The notes under the pieces: model-generated | What the model saw: only the letters and a program-made list of their open reading frames with translations | The model's database searches: none | Told to the model about the DNA's origin: nothing | NCBI GenBank assembly: GCA_024364735.1 | Contig: JAGFNQ010004030.1 | Coordinates: forward strand, 124,001-188,000 | Direction of reading: 5' to 3' | Source: Boesenbergia rotunda | Taxonomy: Eukaryota > Streptophyta > Magnoliopsida > Zingiberales > Zingiberaceae | DNA: 64,000 bases | Program-made: the position numbers and the translations under genes | Shown here: one piece after another, positions 1-12,219 of the stretch | How the letters are laid out: every line of letters starts with the position of its first letter | How positions within the stretch are numbered: the first letter of the stretch is position 1

Positions 1-101
1 CGCTGTGAGTCTAGAACGATCGACGAGTTTTCTACGAAGTTTTTCAAGGTCGATATTCACCTCCCCCCCCCCCCACCTCTATCGACGGCACCGGTCCTAC
101 A
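1..101 (+). repeat. 3' end of the 5' LTR of element A
   Basis: Ends in ...CCTACA, directly followed by a tRNA-Met-type primer-binding site. It contains a poly-C tract (about 62-74) whose length differs from the copy in the 3' LTR near 8263-8270. Four substitutions are visible against 8204-8295. Confidence 0.9.
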
Positions 102-121
102 AGTAGTATCAGAGCCAGACC
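102..121 (+). other. Primer-binding site of element A
   Basis: The sequence tagtatcagagcc (105-117) matches the canonical copia site TGGTATCAGAGC, complementary to initiator tRNA-Met, with one change. It lies immediately inside the LTR end. Confidence 0.8.
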
Positions 122-267
122 GCTCTTCCCCGAACTAACCGCCGACGGAGCAATGACGCCAGGAGTTGAGGGGGAGCCCAGGGGTGAATCAGGTACATTT
201 TAATTTTAATGTCAAATTTTAAATTCCATATTATATGCTTCACGTGCAGGGAGAGATGACACTATAA

Positions 268-1272
268 AAATCAGTGCCTACTTGTAAAAATCGTTCCTCA
301 CCGGCGGCAAAGGAGGCACCAGCGCCAGGAATCTGGAGAGACAAAAGTCACGTACGATGTTTCAAATGCGAAAAATACGGACACTACAAAAATAAATGTC
401 CGGCAAAGGTACGTAAATTTTATGTTCCAAAAATTTTTAAATCTCTTGCAATTTCTTATGTAAATTATTTAGATAATTTTACTAAAAAATTAAATTGTGT
501 AAATTGGCACTATAATGTCTTGCATGATCAAGTAGATAATGTAGACAGTAATAAACTATCAAAAATTAACTCTTTAATTATCAATACCAATAAATTAATC
601 TTTAAAATTAATTCTGAAATTAATCTTAATTTTAATTCTGAAAATAGATCTAATAAAATTACTGAAATTAATACTGAAAACTCTAACAATTCGGATAATT
701 ATGAAGTCAAATTTGAAAATCCTTTGTATAACACTGAATTCAAATTTGAAAATCCTAAGGATAACACTGAATTCAAATTTGAAAATATTAAGGATAATAC
801 TGAATTCAAATTTGAAAATCTTAAGGATAAGACTGAATTCAAATTTGAAAATCTCAAAGATATTTCTGAAGATAACTCTGAAATTATTGAAAATATCTCT
901 GATATTCTTGAGGATAATAAAGATAAAATTCTTTTAGATGATAATTTAATTATAAATAATGTTAAAGATTATTATAAAACTTTAACTAGTGGCCCATACT
1001 ACTCCTCCTACTTTGAGGATATTGAAAGATCTAATTTTGAGGAGGAGATGAAATTTTCTAAGATTAAGGTCATAGTCAATAAAGTTCACAAAGATTCAAA
1101 TAAACTAGAATTATTGGAAAAACTTGAAAGGATAAATAAGGAAGAAATAGTAGATGAGTCAGAAATCTTCGAAATAATGAAGATGATGAAATTAGATCCA
1201 CAACTTTTGACCAACCTAGATATCTTGAAAATTAAATCAAGATCAACCTTAAAAACTTTGATTAAATTTTAA
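268..1272 (+). pseudogene. gag-derived ORF with CCHC zinc knuckle and 11-residue tandem repeats (element A)
   Basis: This open frame of about 330 codons has no ATG at its start; a stop (TAA, 265-267) lies just upstream, and a separate short ATG frame begins at 153, so the true gag start has probably been lost by deletion. Near the N terminus is a complete zinc knuckle, CFKCEKYGHYKNKC, typical of the nucleocapsid part of copia Gag. The rest is unusual: very rich in Asn, Glu, Ile and Lys, with an in-phase 33-bp repeat (about 736-868) giving repeated NTEFKFENxKD units. No capsid (UBN2-like) domain is visible. It could be a relic or a co-opted nucleocapsid-like protein; function is unknown. Confidence 0.6.
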
Positions 1273-4200
1273 GTAATTTTTATGCCTTAATTTAATCCTT
1301 TAGTTTTAAGATCAATTAATTTTGTACTTTAATTAGTCCTTAAGTAATTAATGTAAATGTTAATTAATTCGAAATTAATCCTCAATTTAATTTAATCAAC
1401 TTAAATTAATCATTAATTAACTTAAATTAATCCTGAATCAAATTAAATCTTAATTAATTCAAATTCAATTAAATCTTTATTCAAATTCAATTAAATCTTA
1501 ATTAATTCAAATTCAAATTAAATCTTAATTAATTCAAATTCAATTAAATCTTAATTAATTCAAATTTAATTAAATTAAAATTCAAATTAATTCAATTAAA
1601 TCTTAATTAAATGAAATTCAAATTCAAATTCAAATTAATTCAAGTAAATCTTAATTAAATCAAATTCTAATTAATTCAACTAAATTTTAATTAATTCCTA
1701 ATTAATTCAACCTCAATTAATTTCTAATTAATTCAATTTCAATTAATTCTTAATTAACTTGAATCCAACTAAATCTTAAATAACTTAAACTTGAACTAAA
1801 ATAAAATTTTACCCAAACTGTAACAATTAAAATTAATAACATTAAATATGTCAATGTGGGTTGGCATATTCGCGGGTTCACACGATATCTATCAAATCGG
1901 GAATTTGATACATTTTTAGAAACTTAATTAAAATGTCTTTTGACTTGTTTGAACCATGCATTAATGCCATGGACATGCATCTGCTATTTTCTTTAATATA
2001 TGCCATGTCATTCACGTTTAAATTTTATTCATGATTTAGAATGGTTATAGGAAGAAGAATAGTTGAAACTTGAACAACCTAGTATTAGGCGGAGGTGAGA
2101 TGATAGAACGTTAGGGAAGCCCTTCTAATAAGGTCAAGTATATTCTACTTGGTCTGTTTAGTCTGGTCGAACTAGCCGAAGCTACCGATCCAAAACCTAA
2201 GCTAGTTAAACCAAAATCTCTCAAGAAGTAACTTGAAGATGAATTTTCTATAAAAGGCTTTGTCAAGAAAAGGATTGATGATCAAATAAGGCTATGGCCA
2301 AAGAAGGCCTAGTGCCTCGCCAAGACCTGGAAGTCAATTACTGAAAATCAAATTCACTTTACTATTGGCATATTTGAATCTAACACAGGTTTCAATTAAA
2401 TCTTAGATTTAATAATAAATTAAGAAAAAATGATTCAAGCATATCACAATACACCCATAAGGCAATCATGCTTGCTGTATTGAGACAACTAAAATGGGTG
2501 ATATTTTAAGGACAAAAAAATTGAATAAGTGTTTTCAAAATGGTTAGAATATTTTTCTAAAAATATATTTTCAAAATAGTGCTTCAACATAATAATATTT
2601 TTATAGATTTCATGCTTGTCTAATTGTCAATATATGATATGTTTTCAAAAATTATATCCTTTTGAAAATTGTTTGACTCATGCAATTAGACACAAGCCTC
2701 TTAGGACAACACTAAAGTTCCTTAAGACACTTAGATAGAGTCAAACAGTATCAGGTACAGGGGGAGTGTTTTCATTCTTTTGAAATGATTTTCGAAAACT
2801 GCACCTTAAACATTACTATCATTTGAAAATACTTTTCAAAGACTGTACTTTAAATCATTATCACTTGTGTTCTCGAAAAAGGCTTATGCTCTAAAAATTA
2901 TATTTTCAAAAATTACCTGTTGCTTTGACTTTGATAAACCCTAAAAGACACAGAGGAAATCTGCCTCATGATCAACAAGGACTCCTAGGATGTGTCAAAT
3001 TTAGGGGGAGTCTCAAAAGAACATTCTCTGACAAGTTGTTTTAATTTTTTATTGGCAATTATTTTTGAAATTGTTAAATAATTCTTTTTGATCTGAACCA
3101 AATCCTAAAGACTCAGAGGAAGAGTACTTGTGGTCAACAAGCTTCCCAGGACTGGGTCAAGTTTAGGGGGAGGGCAAATTAATAGAATTATTGAATATTT
3201 CAAGGTGATATGTTTTCATGCACGGTATTTTCAAATCATTCTTAAAACATAAGTATCTTCCTTTCAAATACTATCAGTTTAATAATCTCTCTTTAAAAAG
3301 ATTATTATTTCAAAAATTTATCTAGTGTTAATCAAATTGAAATAATATTTTTCTTGAGTTTGGAAAATTTTTCCAGGAAACATAGGAAAATGTCTTTGTA
3401 GTCAACAAGGTTTCCTAGGATTGTGTCAGACTGGAAAATAAACAAAGTCAAGTAAAATGTTGTGTCTTCAAAAGTTCATACATTTTTCAAAATGTACTAG
3501 CATATATTTTCAAAGTACTATCATTTTTTTTCCAAAATTTAGTTTAAAAAATAATATTTACTTGAGTTTGAAGAATTTCCAGGACACTTAGGAAAATATC
3601 CTTGTAGTTAACAAGGCTTCCTAGGATTGTGTCAGACTGGAAAAGAAATCTAGTAAAGTAAAATATATATCTTCCAAAAGCTAATATTTTTCAAAACAGT
3701 ACTTATACTTTCCAAAATTGTAAATTTTTGTCAAAATTGCATAATATCATTCAAAGTTTCTTATATTTCTCAAAAAATACCTGTATTTTTCAAAAATCAT
3801 AATATTTATCAAAAAGTACTTTCATTTTTCAAAAATCATAATATTTCTCAAAAAGTACTTGCATTTTTCAAAAATCATAATATTTCTCAAAAACACTTGA
3901 AAAATCTTTTCTAAAATTTTTCTAAGGAAAATTTTTCAGATCAAACATCTTCTTACAAATACAAAATATTTTTCAGAATTGCACAATACTCTTCAAAATA
4001 GATTTATTATGTAAATTTAAGTACTTAGTATTACTATGCTTTTAAAAATTTATACTAAGTATTTTTCAAAAGAACAAAATATTTTCATTGTTGGTGCAAG
4101 AGTTTTTTTTTGGTTTTTTTGATGTATGACAAAGGGGGAGAGATGCGCCTTAAGTTAGAAATAAATTTTTAACTTCTCTTTCCAAAGGATCAAAAAAATC

Positions 4201-4349
4201 AGAATATTTTTCAAAAAGGGGGAGAGTTTCCTAGTTTTCCCTAGAGGATCAAAAATAAGATTTTCAAAACTTAGATCATTTTTATTTTGATCCCAAGAGT
4301 TAAAATTTAGCTCTTTCAACCAATCTAACTTAAGATATTGTCAAACATC
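1273..4349 (+). other. Non-coding internal region of element A
   Basis: Bases 1273-1800 are AT-rich, built of reiterated attaattcaaatt-like strings. From about 2900 to 3660 a block of roughly 60-75 bp recurs four times (near 2950, 3108, 3377 and 3580), recognisable by caacaagg...cctaggattgtgtca; the first two copies are followed by a gggggag tract. From 3740 to 3900 'tttttcaaaaatcataat' repeats. At 4085 there is a partial copy of the LTR start (tgttggtgcaag) followed by a purine tract. No pol domain is visible in any frame. Confidence 0.7.
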
Positions 4350-4363
4350 AAAAAGGGGAAGAT
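4350..4363 (+). other. Polypurine tract of element A
   Basis: The purine run aaaaaggggaagat lies immediately before the TGTTGG start of the 3' LTR, the expected position of the plus-strand primer. Confidence 0.8.
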
Positions 4364-7300
4364 TGTTGGTGCAAGTTGCATAGTGATGTCCTCCTCTAAG
4401 TGTTTTAATGTTTGACAATATACTTAAGTCAGTGATACATTAAACAAGAGAATGGGAGTTAAGAGAGGAGTAACAAAATGGACCAAAGTCCTAGTAAATC
4501 TAGGCAATAAGTCCTGGTTCGAAGAATTGGGCACTAAGTCCTGATCATAGATTGGGCACTAAGTCCTGGCAAAGGGCTGGGCACCGAAGACCTACTCGGA
4601 AGGTGGACACGAAGTCCTGGTCGAGGACTGGGCAAGAAGACCTGGCCGAGGGTTGGGCACCGAAGTCTTGGTCGAGGACTGGGCACGAAGACCTGGCCGA
4701 GGGTTGGGCACCGAAGTCCTGGACATAGGGTTTGGGCACGAAGTCTTGGTCTGAGGGACTGAGCAACTTAACTAAGCGATGACTAAGGACAGAAATAGAG
4801 ACGGGTCGGGGTTCGGACGTCTCGAGATCCGGGAGTATCGGAGGCTAAGCAAAAGTCCACCCGAAGGACTGGGGTGGCAACCATCTCCTGAATGGAGTAG
4901 GTGAAAGGCGCGTTCTCGGGGGTGGGAACTTGCGTCGGTTCGACCTAGGGTTTCATGGAAATCCGAAAGTCAGAACCAAGTCCTTAAGGTTAATATTGTA
5001 TGTATATTTGCTTTATATTCGTATATCTTGCAGGTACCAAGAATGGAAGACAAAGCAGGGAAACAACACACAACGCACCTGGTAGCCTAGAAGTCAGGCG
5101 CCCCCATCAATAGGGGCGCCTGAGTTAGAGAAACAAAAAATAATTTTGTGAAGGAACGCAGAACAGGCTTCCATTCAGGTGCCCGGGATGATACAGGCGT
5201 CTGATAAGTATCATTTTATTGATCATTTTATATGCTAAAATCTGTGTTTGACCCATATTTTAATTGCTTAATGATGGATTTACCCTAGGTTCTAGGATTT
5301 ATATTCTTTTTGGACCTAATTGCAAATTTTGATATATTTGAGTTGTTTTGTCACTAAATTTTTGATCTACTTTTGTAGGCTTGAAAGGATCAGGGACCTA
5401 GGTTATGTTGGGTCAAATGTTGAGTCAAAAGTGGACTGGATCAAGTGATCAAGCGTTGACGAATATGGGTCGTCCGATGTAAAAACGGTTAGATCTAGGC
5501 CATATGAGAACTTCTGATCAATCCGAGCTGGGGTTAAGGTTGATCAAGCACTTGGATCAAGATCTGAAGGTTTTAGCCCAATCTGAGATTATCTAGCCGT
5601 TCGATCACGATCAGAGGCATCTAGACCATCCATTCAAAGATCAGCTTGATCTGAGCCATCCGCTTTAAATCTGGCAGATCCGAGCTACCCCGAGGATGAT
5701 CCTGACCCTTGTTCAAGATCTGGGATGTTTGAGTCAAATCGGACGAAGATCAACCGTTGGATGGAATTGAAAGAATCTTAGTCGTTCACTGTTTAACTAC
5801 TTAAACCAACTCCCTGTTTCAGATCTGTTGTCGTGTCTTCACAAGTCTTCCTCGCACAGTTCATCTTCTCCATTTTGGCTACTGCTTTTCTTCAAGTTTT
5901 CTTCAGTGCAGGGCGTGACCACTTCGTTTACATTCCTGGATCAAGATTTGGATCATTGGAAGTCTGTTGCCGTGAAGATTTCAGCTCCAAGTTGCTCAAA
6001 AACAGGGTTGAATGAGGGTTTCTTCAGATCTGTCATTTGGATGATTAGATCTCGTTTGGTGCCACTTCCATTATATCTGAGCTAGCCGGAGGGTCTTCGT
6101 CTGAGCTCTGATCATCTCCAAATCACCATCGCGATCCAACTTAACGAGATCGAATCAGATCGGATGAGTTTTCTTAAGACTTGAGCAGATTCGAGTTGCA
6201 TTCAATACAGAGACAGATTTTCCCGATAATCTATGGAGCTGAGGGGTTTGAGGCTCACTTTTGTGTGACGGCAAGAGGATCTCGAGCTAGGGAAGGCATC
6301 GGAGTTTAGTTCTTATTGCATTTCTATTTCTGTCAGTAGTTTAAATTTTAGCTGCAATTTCATTTCTGTTTTCGTATCATTGCTGTAATTTCCTTTTCTG
6401 AATTGTTTCAGCAGTAATTAGGTTCCATTTTGCAAGTAGTTAGCTAGTGAACTTGTTCAAGGAGCAATTGTATTCAATTTCAGTGTATTTTTTGTTTGTC
6501 GCTTGCATATCAACTTGAGGTAGCTGCGTATCAGTTTCTTACCCTGTTTCTGCAATTTCTAGCTTATTAAGTTTAGTTTTCGGATTTGTCTTGCTTCAAT
6601 TAGTTTCAATTCTGCAATAGTATTAGATGGAAGCCTGTTAGTGAGCAATTAGATTAAATTTCAGTTTCTTTCACAAATCATTGCTTGCGTGCCAGATTTG
6701 TTTCTGCATTCTAGTTTTTCAGGCTGCATATCAGTTTCTTTTTACCTTGCGTTTCAGTTTTATTCCCTGCTGTGTATCAGTTTCATTTCCTGTGAGCACT
6801 TCTGAATTTTGTATCAAGTTTATTTTAGTTTTCTTGTCTGAGTTCCATTGTAGCTGGTTGTTTCTTAAAAGGTTTTAATCTCGTAATCTGCAGTAGTTCT
6901 CAGCCGAAGTGTATCAGATTTCAAAATTCTGCAAGTTCAGTTTCGTTTCAGAAATTTCAGCTATGAGCTTATGAGTTTATGCCAAAGGAACATGAGTTTT
7001 ACTTAAGCTTACTGATCCTTAGGATAGAGCATAAATTCCAGCTCAGTTACATGTCTTGTGTCTGACTTGTTGCTAAATTTCTGCACACAGTTTTGCAGTC
7101 TTGCACATAGGTTCAGTTTTAGGTTGAGTCTGAATAGATTAGTCCTTGCTTTTTAACTCTATCTTCATTTCAGCATTTACTTCCTATCAATTTGTTTTGG
7201 ATTGCTTAGCCTTGGTTTGTGTTAATTTAGATTCATGAAGCAGATGTTTGCATTAGCTTAATTCGGAAATGTTAGCATCATTTTGATTCTCTTGCTTAGC

Positions 7301-8295
7301 ATTTGTTTTGCAATTTGAACTAAGATTGGTCTTCCAAAATTGGTTAAGTCATTAGTTGGATAATTTTCCCACTAGTTGAGTCTTTAGTTGCCTTTATTTG
7401 CTTAAGTTCACTTAGTTAATTTTTCCTTCCTTTTCATTGCATTTTCTTGTCTATTTGAAACCAAACACCAGATTTTATTTGAAACCCAAAAAAATATTGA
7501 CGACACATAAATTCAAGCTCGAATCAACCAATCTCAACTAGCCCTAGGAAAAATACGACCTGAGGCCCCTTTACTACGCTTTTATTCTTTGATTGCAAAA
7601 AGGGTTTCCAGCTTATAAATATTCTAAATTTGAGACCCACATTCGTGACAGCTCTTTTGGGTCTATCAGCGCCCGAGTTCATGTAGGTACCCAGGTCAAA
7701 GGTTTTATCAGCTATGATGAGTTCGGCACAGGGATAAAGTTTGACCAAGTCTATAGGGGCGCCCCCATCATCACAGGCGCCCGAATAAAGCCTATATAAG
7801 GGGCTTCGACCCCTCTACTTCAGACACAACTTTCCAGAGCGATTCTGATCATTCTGATAGACGACAACGCACTAAAGACGAGGCTCTACGACCGGGAGGC
7901 TCTAAGAGGAAGTGCACGACACTTCGGAGGTCCAGTTCGGCCAAGGTTTCGACCTAAATTAGTTGGTTTGCTTTTAATTATTCTGCACTTAATTGAATAT
8001 CTTTTTCATTGTAATTATCAACTGTAAGATGGGTTTTCTCCACCTCCATAAATTCTGGAAAGGCGGCCAATAGTGGACTCACGCCGAGTACATAGGCCTT
8101 GGACGTACTGATCCAGGGGGGTCGGGAACCAAGAAAATAAATCCCGCGTGTCTGCTGTGTCTATTTGTTTTATTGGTTTTGTTTTACTTTTCCGCTGCAC
8201 TAACGCTCTGAGTCTAGAACGATCGACGAGTTTTCTATGAAGTTTTTCAAGGTTGATATTCACCCCCCCCCTCTATCGACGCCACCGGTCCTACA
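4364..8295 (+). repeat. 3' LTR of element A (3932 bp)
   Basis: It begins TGTTGGTGCAAG and ends GGTCCTACA (TG...CA). Its 3' end matches the 5' LTR end at 1-101. Landmarks: an imperfect tandem array at 4505-4760 (motif 'gggcac(c)gaagtcctgg'), a GC hairpin with GGCGCC cores at 5096-5126, a long T-rich region at 6300-7450, a second pair of GGCGCC-containing motifs at 7755-7783, and a TATA box at 7793. No credible protein is encoded; the small ORFs here are random. Bases 8296 onward belong to element B. Confidence 0.88.
7793..7800 (+). promoter_or_regulatory. TATA box of the element A LTR
   Basis: TATATAAG about 500 bp before the LTR end, just downstream of two GGCGCC-containing motifs. It is the probable core promoter dividing U3 from R. 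Confidence 0.55.
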
Positions 8296-9546
8296 CGGAT
8301 GAGAACAAGAAGGAGTAGAACCCTCCTTCCTCTTCTACCCGTAGCCTTCTTCTACCTCTCTTCCCGGCGCCGCCCAACCTAAACCGACCACCTCTTCTTC
8401 CTTTTCTTTGTTGCTACGAATCACAAAAGATGAACCTTTGGCTCACCTTATCCTTACGATTGTTGGCCAAGAAGTGGGGAAGAATATGAAGCAAGAAGGA
8501 GGAGAAAACTCTTCAATCCTTGCTACCGGTGACCTAGGAGAGAGGAGGGGAGGAAAAAAAGTGAGAGGGTTTTTAAATTATGTGTTGGATGATTAATTGG
8601 AATTAATTCCAAAATTGTTAGCCTTGTATCATGACTCCTATGGGGTATATATAGGGCTAAGATAGGGACCATGAGGAGGAGTTGGTTCCTAGCCTGCTAA
8701 TGGATCCAAACCCGATCCATTAATGATGATCCATTCCACTAAAGGATCCCATTGTACTTCCTCACCAACCCCCATATTTTCATATGTGCTCCATATATTA
8801 TGAGTCATCCATCTCCCCGTGTTTAAGATATCGCATGCCCAATAATTAATTTAATTTACTGATAATTAAATTAATTATCATCTTTATCCTTGATTAGTAC
8901 AACTCAACCTTTTCGACATGCCGGACCATAGTCCACTTGCAAGATTTGACATGACGACCTTTTTGAGCTCACCAAGGGGGCATCATCATCCCGACTCACC
9001 AAGACACGGATTCCGTCAACAATCAACAACACATCATATTATTAATATTATCTCCCAACTTACCGGGCCTATCGATCTAACGGAATAGATCTCGCCCTTT
9101 GGTAAATCAAAGATATAATAATTAATAATACATGTCCGTCATTATTTCAGGATTAAGAGATCGTACTCCATAATATTACCCGAGGTCTAATCCAATTTAC
9201 GAAGCCAATACAAAAATTGGATGACCTCTCTTTTGGTCCTACACAATGTACACAAAGTACACTAGTGCAATTCTATGGTTAAGATAAACCACACCTAATT
9301 ACACTACAACCATCCCGATGGTTTGTCCAACTCCATCTCGGCTGTGAGCCTCTTTCATATACTTCGGCAGGGAACCTGATAACATGATCTTTTGTGCGAC
9401 ACCACGCACTATGTTATCTTCAGTGCCATGTATTAGACAGTTTTGTGCACATACTAATATAAACATGCACTGTGTAATTTTCTGATTCTCTTTAAAATGT
9501 AGATGTATCCTAACCAAAAGCAAAGCTTTCAGTATACATCCTAACA
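8296..9546 (-). repeat. 3' LTR of element B (partial, cut by element A)
   Basis: On the minus strand it begins TGTTAGGATGTATACTG at 9546, straight after the polypurine tract. A TATA box (TATATATA, 8646-8653) is present. It matches 22424-23676 closely, and continues to the left of element A outside the window. Confidence 0.85.
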
Positions 9547-12200
9547 ATCTCCCACTTATACTCAAAGACTTTGTTGTATTCAAAATGTTATACATCTGAC
9601 CTACAGATCCTTCACATGCCTAAAAGCTTTCGCTACTAAGGCCTTAGTGAAATGATCTACCTAGGTTATTTCTGATACAATCTAGGCAACAACAGCTATT
9701 CCTCTTCTGTGTGGTACTTGCGCTCTATGTGTTTACTCGCCTTATGAACTCATGATTCCTTTGAGTTTGCAACTGCACCATTTTAATCACATCTAATTTG
9801 ATAGCCCTGAGCAAACCAGAAATCATATCGAAGTCCATCTTGAGGTTACCAGACCATGTAGCTATATTTGCTGCCATGCAAGCTGCCAAATATCCAGCCT
9901 CTATAGTAGGGCCCATCACATAGACACTGCGCAACACTCTACTATACAATGATTCTACCTCCTAAAAGTAAACATAAACCCAAGGAATATTTATATACGC
10001 CCCTATCTAGATTGGAATTTTGTATCCATATAACCCACAGGAAATTAGTCTGCCCGGTAAATCAGAATATAGTCCTTAATCCTTCTCAGGCACTAATACA
10101 TGCTTTTATGACATTCCAATTTCCTTGACCTGGGGTTACTCCAATATCTGTTACCTATGCCCACGGCACAACAGATATCTGGACTCATTTCTAGCAAACA
10201 AGAGACTTCCTTTAGCTGATGCTAGAGGAACTGTCATTACCTACTCTATCACCTTTGATAATCCAAACATATCTCTTAGATAGAGTAGCTTCAAAACTGA
10301 AAAGTACAAAATTTTCTTTTGGAGGTATCCATGCTAGAATGAGCTAGGATAATGTTTTATATGATGCTTGAGATTAGTACATCATCCTTATCTGGAGATC
10401 CCTTAGATCATTGATCCCCAAGGATGTCCCTTACTTCTCTCAAGTCCTTCATAATTGTACGAACAACCATACCTTATGTCTGACAATATTCCGTTATTGT
10501 TGCCAACTTACAAAATATTATCTATGTATAGTACAAGAATACCACTTCATTTCTGTCACATTGATTATATACACAATCTTATCTGTCCTTTGAACAAACC
10601 CATAATATAGGATTTATCGCTTGTAAGCGGATGATCCTTGTCATAAATCTAGGGATCCGGTTCATGTTCACTTAGGACCCAGTCCATAGACTCTCCAAGA
10701 ACATGATACTTCCTTTAGGTTGAGCAACAACCCTCCCACTGTGACAGGGTTCCTTGTGTATCTTTTGTGACACGAGATGTAGTGTCCTGTGGTATTACCT
10801 CTTGTATAGCCGGTACTAAGATCAGAATGTCCTTCTATTTAATTTACTCAGAGTAACTCTACACCTGGACTTGTGGTTTTATTACATAGTCCTTTTCCTA
10901 AGAATCAGACATCCGTCCCAACGAATGTCCTTTGATCCTTAGGACTATTAAACCACCTTATTGTTCCCTTAGGATAACCTACGAACATATGCACTAGATT
11001 CCGACTTGTTTGTGTCTGTTTTCAGCACTAGTGCTGAACTACTCATAATCTGAACATGCCTTAGACTAAGCCTTTACTTAGTCCACATCTCTATGGTTTT
11101 AAGAGACTACTGACCTAGACAGAATCAAGCATATATACTTTCGTTTCCAGGACATATCCCTTGAACAAATTTGGCTAATCTCGGAGAAGCTTATCATCTT
11201 CTTAACCAATTAGCTTAAGAGACCTTCTTCCATCCTTGTGTTGCACCACTCTGTTGGGGTGCACTAGGTGCTATGAATTGGAATCAAATCTCAATTCTCT
11301 GATAAGTAAGTCCTACAACTATCCCTAGAGATATTTGTCATCATGATCTATTCATAATGTCACAATACTTTTACTCTGATGTTTCTTCTGCATCAGACTC
11401 GAACTCTTTGATCTCATCAAAGTATTCAGTCTTGCAGTACATCAAGTACATGTACTGTGTCCTTTGAATATTTGTTTATCAGATAAACAAAGTATTCAAG
11501 GGCACCTCTATTCTAGATAGTTTAAGGACTTTATCAGGACGAATCAATTCCTACATACTTTTGGCTCTATGCCCCTAGGCTTAGAACAAGCCTATTTGGT
11601 TTTGTTACTACCCTAGTGAGAGTCAAAAGTATCTTAAGGAAGACAAGTCTTCCATAACCAATGAACCCTACGGCTTATTGGTTAATCACTTTTGAATCCG
11701 ACTAAAGTTTAACAAACCAAATCTTAGAGACAAAATATATGTTTGGTTTTACTTGAAAGGAACCTTTTGCTTACATTAGTTAAGATGATAAGCTATTAGT
11801 TGCATCATGGGAGTTTTTGGTTTTATGTACTAATTGTCTATCTATGTACCTTATTAGACATTCCTTCTATTCCACATTTAACAAATAAAAGCAATAAAAA
11901 ATATCTTATTCCAGAAACTAAACAAAGTTTATTCCAAAAACTAAGTACATAAAAGCAATCTCTATAAAGCTAAAACTATGTCAACCTATGATAAAGTCAT
12001 AAATGAAATAGATAAAACTCACACTATAAAAAGTCATCTCCATAGCCTATCCATGTAGTCAGTAATATCCTCCTCAGCTAGCCGTCGGGTTTCCTGAACC
12101 CCTACACAAAAATACAGACATGATTAGTGGCATTCGTATCTACACACCAGGTACCAGTAGATACCACCGCTAAACATGTTATAACGACATAAGAAGAAAA
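9547..12200 (-). pseudogene. Decayed copia pol of element B
   Basis: No long ORF survives, but landmarks can be read on the minus strand. Near 11,230-11,270 the peptide TPQQSG recalls the integrase motif PQQNG before its catalytic Glu. Near 10,440-10,560 LYIDNIL, a stop, then VGNNNG corresponds to the reverse transcriptase YVDDIL box and what follows. The purine tract complementary to atctcccactta (9547-9558) ends the region just before the 3' LTR. The region is about 1 kb shorter than a full pol, so deletions as well as stops have occurred. Confidence 0.65.
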
Positions 12201-12219
12201 TATACATGTGGTACTACTC

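Larger units (their letters stand above)
1..8295 (+). mobile_element. Element A: giant-LTR, LARD-like non-autonomous LTR retrotransposon (5' LTR cut by window edge)
   Basis: The last 101 bases of the 5' LTR open the window, followed by a primer-binding site, about 4.26 kb of internal sequence and a 3932-bp 3' LTR. Bases 8204-8295 repeat bases 1-101 with a few substitutions and a different C-run length, which identifies the LTR pair. The internal region has a zinc-knuckle ORF but no protease, integrase, reverse transcriptase or RNase H that I can recognise. Very long LTRs around a pol-less interior match the LARD class; the TGTTGGTGCAAG LTR start and the repeated gggggag tracts resemble SIRE/Maximus-type copia elements, so mobilisation by such elements in trans is an inference. 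The element sits inside the 3' LTR of element B: sequence from 8296 on matches 22424 on. The left flank is outside the window, so no target duplication can be checked. Confidence 0.85.

Noticed and set aside
701..937. 78-codon ORF of Asn/Leu/Ile repeats
   Set aside because: Frame-shifted shadow of the 11-residue repeat in the main element A ORF.
5828..7799. Several 60-85 codon ORFs in the element A LTR
   Set aside because: Random ORFs in LTR sequence with no recognisable motif.
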